Assembly: GCA_964559835.1 (NCBI GenBank)
Contig: CAZLJE010000019.1
Span: 43,333-107,332, forward strand
DNA length: 64,000 bases
Origin: DAISJI01 sp964559835
GTDB lineage: Bacteria; Acidobacteriota; Terriglobia; Terriglobales; Acidobacteriaceae
Reading direction: 5' to 3'
In this document: piece by piece, positions 48,895 through 59,300 of the stretch
How the letters are laid out: each line of letters opens with the position of its first letter
Numbering within the stretch: the first letter of the stretch is position 1
Translations under genes and position numbers: made by a program
Notes under the pieces: generated by a model
What the model saw: only the letters and a program-made list of their open reading frames with translations
What the model was told of the DNA's origin: nothing
The model's database searches: none

Positions 48895-49656
48895 CTATTG
48901 GTGACGCGCGGCCAGATACTGACGGCTCAAATGGCCTTCGGCGGGAGGGGCGCTTAGGAACTGCAGGTCGCCATTGAATCCGCGCAGGTGCGCGTTCGTG
49001 ATCTGCGTATCGACAACTGCCAGCGGTTGCAGCGCGTGCCGAACGCGTTGCTCTGGCAAGAAATAAACCTGCATGAACTCCTCGCCAAGAAGGGTTCTCA
49101 TTCGGGTACGCAAACGAACGTGATACCGGATGCGATCGAGCACCCCGCCACAAAGCCGTTCCGCTACCTGGAATACGAGTACACCACCGGGCGCAAGAAC
49201 GCGCACGAATTCGCGAATATAGCGAAGCGCGAACTTCTGAGGCATGTGCTGGAGGGTGATATTGCTGTAAATGAACGCGAATTTTCCGTCTTCGAACATC
49301 GCGAGCCCAGGCTCCCGGTTGACGAGAAATTCACATTTTGCCGCTTCAATACTGCGCGCCGTCCGAATCATCTCCTCAGAAATGTCGATTCCATAGGCGC
49401 GCGCGAAGCGGCGTGCAATCGGACGAGTAAGCCGGCCGATACCGCACCCAAAATCAAGCGCTTCGCCATCGTGGTCCACGGCGACGTGCTGCCCGGCATA
49501 ATCGAATACCCTCTTGATCTCTTCTTCACCGGTGGCGAGAAACGAGTCCAAATCCCATTTACGTCCAGCCTTCGACTCATCGGTGAGAACCGCCCAGAGC
49601 GGATCATCTTGAGCAAGCGTGTTCCAGGTTTTATGCAGACGCTCTAATTCAGTCAT
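48895..49656 (-). CDS. SAM-dependent methyltransferase
   Basis: A 253-residue class I methyltransferase with ALDFGCGIGRLTRPIARRF (SAM loop), YGIDISEEMIRTAR and the later strand FIYSNITLQHMP. It has no zinc ribbon. Within the polysaccharide operon, 47 bases after the flippase gene, it could methylate a sugar or a chain end, but this is inferred from location. The acceptor is not visible in the sequence. Confidence 0.86.
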   Translation of the reverse strand: MTELERLHKTWNTLAQDDPLWAVLTDESKAGRKWDLDSFLATGEEEIKRVFDYAGQHVAVDHDGEALDFGCGIGRLTRPIARRFARAYGIDISEEMIRTARSIEAAKCEFLVNREPGLAMFEDGKFAFIYSNITLQHMPQKFALRYIREFVRVLAPGGVLVFQVAERLCGGVLDRIRYHVRLRTRMRTLLGEEFMQVYFLPEQRVRHALQPLAVVDTQITNAHLRGFNGDLQFLSAPPAEGHLSRQYLAARHQ

Positions 49657-49703
49657 TCGGGATTTTCTGGTCCTCGCGATGGATTTGACGATCGTTCAGA
49701 TCA

Positions 49704-51155
49704 TCACACTTCTGATCGAGCGTGAGATGTGTGAAGGGAGAACTGAATCGTTCTGTTCGCAGCAACCGATACGGCAAATATGAGCGCAGCCAGCGGGCCT
49801 ACCACAAGGGGAGTCGCCCAGCGCAACGCGATCAGGGACACAGCGGAAATGATCGCGAAACTGACGGTTGTGCGCAAAAAGTTGCGCGGCAGAGGAAGAT
49901 ACCCGATAGTACGTTTCACGATCACGGCATTCTGTGCCAGCAGCACGAACTCCGTCGCAATCGTTACTGCCGCCGCCGCGCGGTACGAATACCGTGGGAT
50001 CAGAATCACGTTAGCAGCGATATTCACGAACATGCAGACAGTCGAGGTGACGAGAAAGACGCGTTCGCGGTTCTTTGCCAACAGGATCGTGTTGTAGACG
50101 TTGTTCATGAACATCGGCAGAATCGCCCAGATCACAATCTTCAGGACGGTTGCCGAGCCGTCATAAGTGGGTCCAAGAGCCCACGGCACTACAGTGTCGG
50201 ACAACAGCAAGGCGCCAAGACCGAAGAAGAGCGCGGAGGCGTACAACAACCCAAGCACCTGCCCGGACGCTTCCTTCTCTTCGGTGTGTGCGTGTGAAGC
50301 GGACAGCGTCGGGAGCAGTACCCCCATGAGTCCGAAAGGAAGTACCTGCAGCATTGGCAGGATTCTGTACGGCATCGTGTATAAGCCGACTGCCGCATTG
50401 CCGGCCAGCTTGGAGAGAAGAACGATGTCCACTTTGTCGTAGACGTCGACGATCAACGGATAAACGTTAAACGCGATGCTTTTCCGGACAACATGGCTCC
50501 ACGCCGGCGTTATGCCCAAACCTCGAGGAAATAGGGGCAGCGCCAACCGTAACGCGATCAGTGCGCCCATTGCCGCCGCTGCCAGTTCCGCCCAGATCAA
50601 GCCTCGAATGCCGGCGCCGCGGAAGAGCAAGAGCGCGCCGACTGCGACCAGCGTAGCGCCTTCGACAAGCTCTACCCAGAGGAACCGCTGGAACGCCGTG
50701 GCAGCGCGTAACAGCCCCTTGCACGATTCGTTCACGGCGCGAGGAAAGAGCGCTACCGACAGCAGAACGGAGTTGACAGCAACCGCCTGGGAGTAACCAA
50801 GCAGCCACAAAACCGGAAGACACAGTCCAACTAATCCGAGCAGGTACAGCCACCGAAGCTGCGTCAGGCGAATGGCCGACGCGTATCCACTTGCCGGGTC
50901 CTTGGCCGCTTCGCGCGTCAGGTAATCGATAAACCCGCCGCCCGAAATGAACAGCAGGATCTCGTTGATGGTCAGCAGAAGCGCGTAAATCCCAAACCGA
51001 TCCGGACCCAACACGCGCGCTGCAACAAACAGGACGGCCAAACGAAACAGGCCGCGCGCGACCCGGGCGAGAGATAGTTGAGCGGCCGAAGGCAGCAACG
51101 AGCGCCGTTGCGGGGCCGCGGAACCCGGTCGAGGAACAGGTTGGACGGCGCTCAC
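49704..51155 (-). CDS. polysaccharide flippase (Wzx/oligosaccharide flippase family)
   Basis: A 483-residue membrane protein with about twelve to fourteen helices, of the MATE/MurJ-like flippase superfamily. It begins near LARVARGLFRLAVLFVAARVLGPDRFGIYALLLT. Loop residues such as KVDIVLLSKLAGNAAVGLYTMPYRIL are typical of Wzx. A longer upstream frame is not coding. The GTG at 51155 overlaps the preceding glycosyltransferase stop (GTGA) and is taken as the start. It would flip the lipid-linked repeat unit across the inner membrane. Confidence 0.9.
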   Translation of the reverse strand: MSAVQPVPRPGSAAPQRRSLLPSAAQLSLARVARGLFRLAVLFVAARVLGPDRFGIYALLLTINEILLFISGGGFIDYLTREAAKDPASGYASAIRLTQLRWLYLLGLVGLCLPVLWLLGYSQAVAVNSVLLSVALFPRAVNESCKGLLRAATAFQRFLWVELVEGATLVAVGALLLFRGAGIRGLIWAELAAAAMGALIALRLALPLFPRGLGITPAWSHVVRKSIAFNVYPLIVDVYDKVDIVLLSKLAGNAAVGLYTMPYRILPMLQVLPFGLMGVLLPTLSASHAHTEEKEASGQVLGLLYASALFFGLGALLLSDTVVPWALGPTYDGSATVLKIVIWAILPMFMNNVYNTILLAKNRERVFLVTSTVCMFVNIAANVILIPRYSYRAAAAVTIATEFVLLAQNAVIVKRTIGYLPLPRNFLRTTVSFAIISAVSLIALRWATPLVVGPLAALIFAVSVAANRTIQFSLHTSHARSEV

Positions 51156-52294
51156 GTGGAGACGCTCGCGGTACGGCGGAACGGCGCGGCGAAGGCGTGA
51201 GTGTACACCGCCAGGGTGGCGCGCGCAGTAGCATTCCAGGAGAACCGGCGGACGTTCTCGTAGCCTGCTTTCACCATACGAGCACGAAGATCGGGGTCCG
51301 TAAGAACGCGCGCCAGCGCGGAACCAAAGGCATCGGGATCGCGCGGATCGGCAAACAGCGCAGCCTCTCCGCCGACTTCCGCCAGAGATGTTTCGGGTGA
51401 CGACACAACGGGTGTTCCACAGGACATCGCTTCGAGCAGCGTGAATCCGAAGCCCTCGTAGAGCGAGGGACACGCGTACACGCGCGCCGCCGAGTAGAGA
51501 GCCGGAAGGTCCGGGTCATGAACGAACCCGGGAAAAAACACTTTGTCGGCTATGCCCAGCTCCGCGGCGGCATCGCGTAGAAGCTTTTCCCCTTGCTTCA
51601 TTGGGCCGGCGATCACAAGGTTCGTCGTGACACCCATATCGATAAGCTTGCGGAAGGCCTGCAACAATCCACCGTGGTTCTTGCGCGGTTTGTAAATACC
51701 CGTATAGAGCACGAAATCTGAAGGGAGACCGTACTTGCGGCGCACCTGGTCCAGAGCCTGGGATTCGTGAACCGGCTGAAAACGAGGATCGGGAGCGGGA
51801 TAGATGACTTCGATCTTGTCCCGCTCAGTGCCCAGGTAATGAACGATGTCCTTCTTCGAGTGCTCTGAATCGGTGATGACGCACACCGAGAGGCGCGCCG
51901 CGATGCGAGTCATGCCGCGGAAGTAAACGCGTCCCAGCCAGGATGGCGGGTCGGGAAGATCGCAGGTGAACGGGATCACGTCATGCAATGTGACTACAAC
52001 CGGGCAGGTTCGCGCCAGCGGAACCATGATGTGCGGGGCGTGCAAAACGTCGGCGCCAAAACGGCGAAGGAGGAATGGAAGCCCCAGCTGTTCCTGGATC
52101 GAGTAGTACTTTAGACGCGAGACGACCCGGCGTACATTCTTGCTGCCGGCTGGAACCTCGATGTCACCGGCGGGTGGAAGGACAAGAAGGTATTCATGCT
52201 GCGGGCCTTCTTGCAGGATCGCTTCCACCAGACATTTCATGTAGCGCCCGATTCCCGGATTTACGATCCTTCGCAGATCGAAAGCAATGCGCAT
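51152..52294 (-). CDS. glycosyltransferase family 1/4
   Basis: A 380-residue GT-B enzyme beginning MRIAFDLRRIVNPGIGRYMKCLVEAI. The donor domain contains FVLYTGIYKPRKNHGGLLQAF and the EX7E motif YEGFGFTLLEAMSCG. It resembles mannosyltransferase-like family 4 enzymes and its two neighbours in this operon. Its stop overlaps the flippase start (GTGA). It lies 38 bases after the Wzz gene. Sugar donor not determinable. Confidence 0.9.
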   Translation of the reverse strand: MRIAFDLRRIVNPGIGRYMKCLVEAILQEGPQHEYLLVLPPAGDIEVPAGSKNVRRVVSRLKYYSIQEQLGLPFLLRRFGADVLHAPHIMVPLARTCPVVVTLHDVIPFTCDLPDPPSWLGRVYFRGMTRIAARLSVCVITDSEHSKKDIVHYLGTERDKIEVIYPAPDPRFQPVHESQALDQVRRKYGLPSDFVLYTGIYKPRKNHGGLLQAFRKLIDMGVTTNLVIAGPMKQGEKLLRDAAAELGIADKVFFPGFVHDPDLPALYSAARVYACPSLYEGFGFTLLEAMSCGTPVVSSPETSLAEVGGEAALFADPRDPDAFGSALARVLTDPDLRARMVKAGYENVRRFSWNATARATLAVYTHAFAAPFRRTASVST

Positions 52295-52332
52295 GACAGA
52301 GGGGACTCCCGTCTGGTATTGGAATGGACGAA

Positions 52333-53697
52333 TCAGGCCTGCGTATCGGCGGGCGGGTCCAGAGGTGCGTTCAACAGGTCCTGCTCCGGCTTGGATCGCT
52401 TGAACTTCCTGGCCACGCCGCGAACGCCAGTGGCAGCCGTGCCATACACCTCGAGGGCGAACATCTTTTTTTCGTCAGCCGGATCTATCCTGTCCCAGCG
52501 TTCCTTGGAAATGACCCACGCAGAGGAAAGCAGCAGTGCGAACAAAGCGCTCACTACGATGATGACCGTACGCGGAGGAAAGGACTTTCGCTCGGGTATT
52601 TCCGCTCTGTCCATGACCCGCACCGTCGGGAGCTCCTTCGCTTCCTGGATCTTTGCCAATTCCACCTGCTGCGTCAGAAGTTCAAAGACGGTTTCCTCTA
52701 TCTTGGTTCGACGATATAGTTCGGCGTACTCGTAGCCCAAAGCCGGCAACTGGCGTATCGAGGGATATAGTTCGTTCGACGCATCCTCCCGTACACCGGG
52801 ACCGGTCTGGGTGTACTCGCCGCCCAATTTCTGCATCTGTTTTTGCAGTTCCGCGATCCTGGCGGCAACGGCACGCACGCGAACGTTGTTCGGCGAGTAG
52901 ATCTCCTCGAGCCCCTTCAATTCCGACTCCGCCGCGATCAACTGGCCTTGCAGGGTCGCCGCCGCCCCAACCATGGCACGCGCCTGCTCCTTGATGTCGA
53001 TGGCAGAGGTTTTGCTCGAGAAATCGCTTAGTTCGCGTTCCGCGGTGTCAAGGTCCTTCTTGACCGTCGACAACCTGTTTTCGATGAAAACGCGCTCGCG
53101 GTGGGCGGCGGAGGTATTTAAGTCCGCGGCGAGTTTATTCATCTCCTCCACATAAGCATTGGCGAGTTGCTCCGAGCGTGGGGCGCTGTGATCGGTGACA
53201 CTGACAGAGATGACGTTGCTCTTTCGATCTTCCTCGATCGTGGTGTGACGCGACAATTCGCGACGCGCGTTGAAGTAGTACTTTGTGCTGTACTCTTTCC
53301 GAAGATCGAAGCGGTCGATGAGCCGATCTTGCACGGTCCGGCTTTGCAGGATCTGTACGTAGAGTGCCGCCGGAGTATTGAAACCGAGCAGACCCGACGC
53401 GGCATCGAGTCCCATTCCGCCGGTCGCTCGCGCGGCCACCGCGCTCAGAAGCGACATGTTCGTATTTTCGCCCGGAATCATTCGCGTGGTTGCGGTATAC
53501 CTCACAGGTATCAGCATGGCGACCACGGCGGCCACCACGGCGGTCTTCCACATCGCGCTGAATAGAAACCGGCGCCGGTCCCAAAGCAGGCGAAGGTTGT
53601 TGGCGCGCTCCAAGTCTGGCGGGGGCGGCTCTATGTCCGGCCGCTCGTATGCGGGCGCGATTCCGGGGCCGTATGAGTCCACGAATCTGTTCTCCAA
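52333..53697 (-). CDS. chain-length determinant protein (Wzz/GumC type)
   Basis: A 454-residue polysaccharide co-polymerase. It has an N-terminal helix (about 48-65: AVVAAVVAMLIPVRYTATT), a periplasmic part with a long coiled coil (about 170-300, including KDLDTAERELSDFSSK), and a C-terminal helix (TVIIVVSALFALLLSSAWV). A Pro-rich motif precedes the second helix (AEIPERKSFPPR). No tyrosine kinase domain is attached. It sets chain length together with the Wzy-like protein. It is six bases after the PAP2-Wzi gene. Confidence 0.88.
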   Translation of the reverse strand: MENRFVDSYGPGIAPAYERPDIEPPPPDLERANNLRLLWDRRRFLFSAMWKTAVVAAVVAMLIPVRYTATTRMIPGENTNMSLLSAVAARATGGMGLDAASGLLGFNTPAALYVQILQSRTVQDRLIDRFDLRKEYSTKYYFNARRELSRHTTIEEDRKSNVISVSVTDHSAPRSEQLANAYVEEMNKLAADLNTSAAHRERVFIENRLSTVKKDLDTAERELSDFSSKTSAIDIKEQARAMVGAAATLQGQLIAAESELKGLEEIYSPNNVRVRAVAARIAELQKQMQKLGGEYTQTGPGVREDASNELYPSIRQLPALGYEYAELYRRTKIEETVFELLTQQVELAKIQEAKELPTVRVMDRAEIPERKSFPPRTVIIVVSALFALLLSSAWVISKERWDRIDPADEKKMFALEVYGTAATGVRGVARKFKRSKPEQDLLNAPLDPPADTQA

Positions 53698-53703
53698 GTT
53701 ATC

Positions 53704-56352
53704 TTACTTGCCAATCTTCCAATGCGGCCAATAGGTGAACTGGAACGAGGCAGTGAAGTTGCTTTGTGCTCCGGCAGGCGATAGGAGTGGGAAGTTCCAA
53801 CGTTCATATTGGAGCAAGCTCGACATCGACAGGGCCTCGGTGAAGCTCCATTCGGAACGTATGGAGAAGTCCTTGTAATTACCTCCGCCGGCGAACATCC
53901 GGTCTACTTGGTTGCTGCGGAAGCCCAGTTGGATGGTTTTGTCAGCTGCAAAAGAGTAGGTGCTGGCGGCGCGAAAGCCGATTCCCTGGCGTCCGAGTGT
54001 GGCGTTGCCAATGATATTTCCGGCGTTCGTATATCCGTCCAGGTATCGCGTGTTCCAGTAAAAGAACCCGCCCCCCGTCGGCTCCAGCAGGCCGGGGAGG
54101 TTCGTATATCCGCCCTCGACCCGGAAGTCGAGCTTCGGGAGCTTCGGGATCTGCGGCATGTACAGTCCTTGATTCTGGGCGGCGCGCCGGGGATAGCCTA
54201 TGGGCGAAACTTCATCCTCCACGAACGAGTCGTTGTATAAGACGAGCCAATTACGCAACCCCGGAATGCGATAGGTGAAATCGAAGGTGGAGCGCCGATC
54301 GCCAGGATCATGGCCCGCGCCTCCGGCGTTCGTTGGGATAAACTCCGAGCGGTAGAATGTATCCAGCGTTACAGGAAAATCCGGTCCGCCAAACAGGGAT
54401 GTTTTCCCCACACCGAATTGGAAGTTAGGTGTGGGTTGGAAGTTGACCTTTACTCCGTCGACGAATGGCTGCCTCGAGAGGCTCCTCCCGAGTGAATAGA
54501 CGACATCGCTGAGCAGGTACGAGTCTTGAGTGTTCACGAAATGGTCGCCTATCAGGCGTCCGAACCAGAACTCGCTTCTCATCGGACCTAAGAGTCCCAA
54601 CACGCTCGGAAGTTTCTTGGGTTCGGTCTGTGACAAGCGAAACATCAATATTGGTTCGGCATTCGTGCTGGACAGGAAAGGATCTTGGGTCGGACCCAGG
54701 GAGAGACTCTGTTTGCCAAAACTTGCCTGCAGGTTGCCGAGACTGAAAGCGACATAGGCATCGAGCAATTGCAGGCGATTGACAGCGGGGTCCGCTGACG
54801 CGGGGACTAAAGGTTTGGCGTCGGCGAATTGAATCGCGTTCTGGACGCTCTGGGAGTATCCCGGCGCAAATGGCGCGTGCTGGAATTCGCCGCGAACGTA
54901 GAAGGCGAGGGGACCCGCGGACGCTCTCCCCGAGACTCCAGTTATGAAATTGAAACCTTCCTGGTACGGACGGCCAAAGTCGTTGACGATCGTCTGGCCG
55001 AAATGGTAGCCATCATTCAGCGGCTTCCCTGAAATGCCGGTAAAGCGGACATACACGGATTCGATTTCGGCGGTCAGATTACGTTCGCCGCGCAAGCGTG
55101 CGGTTTCAAACGCAAATTCCTTCGAGAGCCTGTCGTAGAGGCTTGTTGCCATTGCCTCAACAGCTCCGTCTGTTTCAGGGGGAATGGATGCTTCGTCGAG
55201 CAATCGTGCACATTCCATTCGCGTCCAGGGACGCAAGCCGGAGAAGGCGTTTTGGACATAGCCGAGAGCTGAGAGGCGCTCGATGGCCGGATAGACCCAA
55301 CTGTCTAACGGAACATACGTCGATCCCATGAAGGCGGGATCGCGGGAAACCTCGCCGGGCGTGCGCTGAAAAGTGCCGTATGCGGAATCGGGGTAGGCAG
55401 CATCGCTGTGCCTCTTGTATACCTGTCGCCCCACGAACCAGCCAATCGCGCCGCCGACAAACGCATCGGACGCGAAATGCTGGCGGCCGGTGACGCGCGC
55501 AGCGCTGATGGCAGCGGCACCGCCGTAGGCAAGAAACGTCGTCAGCGGGCCAGGATACTCACGGGCAATCACCGATGCAATCGACCAGGCAGCAGCACTG
55601 TGCTCCGAGGGGAACGACGATCCCCCCTTCCTGAAGAGACCATTGCCATTGCCTTCAAACGGCCGCTGACGCCCGGCCATGTACTTGATCCCTTCCGTCA
55701 TGACGAATGAATTCAGCGCCGCTTCCCCACTGAGCACGGCCGTTTCGCGCAGGTGGTCATTGTGCGTGGCCCTGCTCAAGAGATATGCGCCCGCTACTGA
55801 GCCCGCGTAGGCGGCAACACCGTAGTCAGAGAATGTCTTGCTGTTCTTGATGAGAGTCGGGCTGGTTGGCAGGTGTGATTCAATCTTCGTGTCGCTCAAC
55901 ACCATGAGTGATGTTGCAGTCACCAAGGGGAAGAGCCAGCGACTATCTTCAACGCTCAACTGTAGCGGACTGGTCCAAATGCTCTTCTGATCCAGCACGA
56001 AATTCCGGGCAAAGGACCGTTCCAACGATTGGGTTGCGAGACCGGCCGTTGTGCTGCGAGCGCTACTAACATCCGGGACGCCAGTGTCTACCGACGAGGC
56101 GGGAGCTGGCATGGTCGTCGCGCTGACGCGCACGGGCGACGGCGGCGGACGAGATCCTTGCGGGCGGTCGTCGGAAGCGGTTTCCGGCGCCGATGACGGA
56201 GGAAGCGATTGTGCGGATTTTTCGGAGGGGCAAGGGAGCCGGAATTTCCCCGAAAGATCGGTACAAATGCGGTCCGATTGCGTCTCTTGCGCCCCCGCAC
56301 AGGCTGCGAAGGTGAGGACTAGCGCGACAAGTCTTAGCCAGGTGCTCCGCAT
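53704..56352 (-). CDS. PAP2 phosphatase - Wzi capsule assembly fusion
   Basis: An 882-residue secreted or outer-membrane protein. A signal peptide (LVALVLTFAACAGAQ) and a Ser/Pro-rich linker precede a PAP2 acid phosphatase domain (about 125-315) with KYMAGRQRPFEG, SFPSEHSAAAW and the catalytic ARVTGRQHFASDAFVGG. A Wzi-type beta-barrel domain (about 345-882) follows, starting YVPLDSWVYPAIERL and ending in an aromatic strand (FQFTYWPHWKIGK). Wzi anchors capsule at the surface; PAP2 could dephosphorylate undecaprenyl pyrophosphate or a lipid. It abuts the Wza-like gene with no gap. Confidence 0.88.
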   Translation of the reverse strand: MRSTWLRLVALVLTFAACAGAQETQSDRICTDLSGKFRLPCPSEKSAQSLPPSSAPETASDDRPQGSRPPPSPVRVSATTMPAPASSVDTGVPDVSSARSTTAGLATQSLERSFARNFVLDQKSIWTSPLQLSVEDSRWLFPLVTATSLMVLSDTKIESHLPTSPTLIKNSKTFSDYGVAAYAGSVAGAYLLSRATHNDHLRETAVLSGEAALNSFVMTEGIKYMAGRQRPFEGNGNGLFRKGGSSFPSEHSAAAWSIASVIAREYPGPLTTFLAYGGAAAISAARVTGRQHFASDAFVGGAIGWFVGRQVYKRHSDAAYPDSAYGTFQRTPGEVSRDPAFMGSTYVPLDSWVYPAIERLSALGYVQNAFSGLRPWTRMECARLLDEASIPPETDGAVEAMATSLYDRLSKEFAFETARLRGERNLTAEIESVYVRFTGISGKPLNDGYHFGQTIVNDFGRPYQEGFNFITGVSGRASAGPLAFYVRGEFQHAPFAPGYSQSVQNAIQFADAKPLVPASADPAVNRLQLLDAYVAFSLGNLQASFGKQSLSLGPTQDPFLSSTNAEPILMFRLSQTEPKKLPSVLGLLGPMRSEFWFGRLIGDHFVNTQDSYLLSDVVYSLGRSLSRQPFVDGVKVNFQPTPNFQFGVGKTSLFGGPDFPVTLDTFYRSEFIPTNAGGAGHDPGDRRSTFDFTYRIPGLRNWLVLYNDSFVEDEVSPIGYPRRAAQNQGLYMPQIPKLPKLDFRVEGGYTNLPGLLEPTGGGFFYWNTRYLDGYTNAGNIIGNATLGRQGIGFRAASTYSFAADKTIQLGFRSNQVDRMFAGGGNYKDFSIRSEWSFTEALSMSSLLQYERWNFPLLSPAGAQSNFTASFQFTYWPHWKIGK

Positions 56353-59300
56353 CTAGAAACTCGTAGCAACTCGCGCGGCGATAGCGAGCGAAGAAGCAAA
56401 CTGCGCGAAACTCATGAATTCTTTCCACCCGGAAGAGCCCGTGATGAATTTCTCGGGGACAACGACCATGTCACCGGGCTGCAGCTTGAGCGATAGCACG
56501 CTGCCTTTCCAAAGACCCGATGTGCCTTCGCGCCCAACCACGGATCCATCTGCGCGAATTACATAAACCGATTTCTTGTCGGCGAGCTTCGTGGAACCGC
56601 CAGCCTGCTGCAGATACCACCCGGCATTCCTTCCGGGCGAATAGCTGACCGCGGACGTGTTGTATACCTGCCCACTTACAATGACGAAATTCGGTCGTTT
56701 CGGGATGAGCAAAACGTCGCCCGCCCGGACTTCGATGTCTGCGGAGGTGTTCTTCCAGCGCTGTATATCGGGCGAGATATGGACGACCAGCCGGCCGCTT
56801 GCCGGCTGATTGCGCAGTGCGGTCAGCACTTGTTGTTGCTGCTGTATGGAGGCCTGGAGCAACGCAGCTTGCTCCTGTCCGGTGACGCTGCCGCTGATGT
56901 TTCCGTTACCGCCGCTTTCGATACGACGAATCATCTCCTGCCGGCTTTTCTCCGAGAACTCGCGGACCTGGGCGCGCTCCAAAACGGCACCGTAAGGATA
57001 TGCAGCCGCGGTAAACCCGCCACTGCGCTCGATGATCGAGCTAAGTTTCTCGCCCTGCTCGATGCCATAAGTGCCTGGGTGCGAGACCTCGCCCTTGACG
57101 ACGATGGACGCGCCTACCTCATTCCACCCGGCCAACTGCCGGATACTGAGGATATCGCCGTCCATCAGACGGAAGTCGGAGTCGGGTTCACCGGCCATCG
57201 CTTTAGCGATAGGAATTTCCTCGTGCTCACCCAGAACACGCTTGCCGTTTTCGACTACGAAGCGTGACAGGTCGGCCGAGGCCGTGTACGCTCCGCGCTT
57301 GAACCCGCCGGCCAACCGGACCAGGTCGGCAGCGTTCATGTTCTCGCCTAACGGGTATTTTCCTGGCTTTGCTACTTCGCCCTGGATGGTCACCGAAGCG
57401 GGATCCAGTTTCGTCAGATCGCGGTGGACGATGACCCTGTCCTTCGGTTGCAGCAAAAAATCTTCCTTGAGATCGCCCGCCAACGCGCGCCCAAGATTCA
57501 CGCTCAGAATGCGGACTTCCCCGCCCGGCATTTTGCGGTATATCTGCGCGTCATCCAGTTTCGCATCGGTCGTGATCCCGCCGGCAAGATAGATAGCTTC
57601 GGTCAAGCGCGTTGCACCGTTCGTCAGGTGCTCACCGGGATCGCGAACCTCGCCGGTGACCATGATCTCGGGCGGGTCTTCGAAGTCATACCGCCCGAAG
57701 ATGCGTACCGTGTCGAAGGGTTTAAGTTCGGGAACAGTCCCCTTCCCACCCATGGCGTCGTCAAGATTGAATGCCAGCACGACGGGCCGAAAATCAGGTG
57801 GATTGAGACGGATAATCTCGGCGTGGCGCCCGGACGGCTCCGGCATCAAGTCGGCGTAGGACTTGATCAGGTCCGTGACTTTCATTCCGTCGCTGTAGGG
57901 ATACTTGCCGGGATGGAAAACGTGGCCGTCGAGAAATACGGTTTTGTAGCTATACGGCAGGATGGGAGATATGCGGATCACGTCACCATCCTGGACTTTG
58001 AACGCCTCCATCGCATTGGCGTTCGCCTGCTGGTCGTTGGTCTCGGGCAGGTCAAGGCTGAGCATGACTTTCTTGTCGTGCGCCTGGACTCGCTCGACAT
58101 CGATGTGTCGCAACGTGCCGGTCGCGAGAACGCCCCCGGATAGTTCCAGCGCTTCCGCTAGATTTGTCTGTCCTCCGCTCAATTCGTATATTGCAGGCCG
58201 CCGCACCATGCCCTGGATGGTGACCTGCGGCCCGATGGGTGGCACGAGAATGGTGTCACCGGATTGCAAAGTACTGACATCCGTGCGGGTGCCGTGCAGG
58301 ATCATTTCGTAGAGGTCGCTCTCCTGTACGGTCTTATTGCCCCGCTTGTGGATCACGGTGCGCATTGAACCACGGGAGGTCGGCCCGCCAGCAGCAAGAA
58401 CCGCGTTCAGAGGGGTAGAGAGCGCACTGATGTCGTAGGCTCCGGGTTGCGTGACATCGCCGACCACGTAAACGCGAACCGTTCTAATCCGAGCGAGAGA
58501 TACGTCCGCCCGAACATCCCGATATTGCGTGCGTAAAACAGCTTGTATCTCCTGCTGCACCGCTCCTAAGGTCTTGCCAGTCACCTGGACTGCGCCGGAT
58601 TCGGGCAGTGAAACACGACCCTCCCGATCAACAACGCGCTGCAGCCTTTGCGAGACGCTGCCCCAGAGGTCGATCTTGAGCGTATCCCCCGGTCCGAGAA
58701 CGTACTCGGGCCCCACCGGCAAGTCGAGCGGAAGCTGATCCAGGTTACCGGAACCATTGGTAAAGACGTCCATACCGAAACGATCCAAGGTCGCCGACCG
58801 CTGGGATACTTGGGAGTACAAGTCATATAACGACGGAACGTCTGCGTACGGGTTCGGACGTTGTCGAATGATCGGAGGGGTGTACTTCGGTTGGGTGGGT
58901 GGAACCTGCGGGCGAAAACGCGACAGCGAGGCTGTTTCCGCTGGAACATCGGAGGATGTTGTCGCGGGCAGCGACCCAGCACCGGAAATCGCGGCCATCG
59001 CTGCGTTGTCGCGCATCCGTTGAGCCGCAGCCGTGACGTCTGGTCCGAGTCCGCCTGCCCTGTCTCCGCTCAAATCGGATCGAGATAACAGGGATGGCAG
59101 CTCGCCTGCTGAGATCGGAGGCATAGCAGGATAATCGATGTCGCCCTGCTGCGTTGCTTGCGCGCGCAGCATCTGACGCCTGCGGTCGGCTGGTACCGAA
59201 GGTTGCGAAGGAACGACATTCTGATCTGGAGGTGCGGGCGCCGGTGCGGGCTGTTGTTGCCGCAGCTGGTCCCGCTGCACTGCACGCTGCCGGTCTAGTT

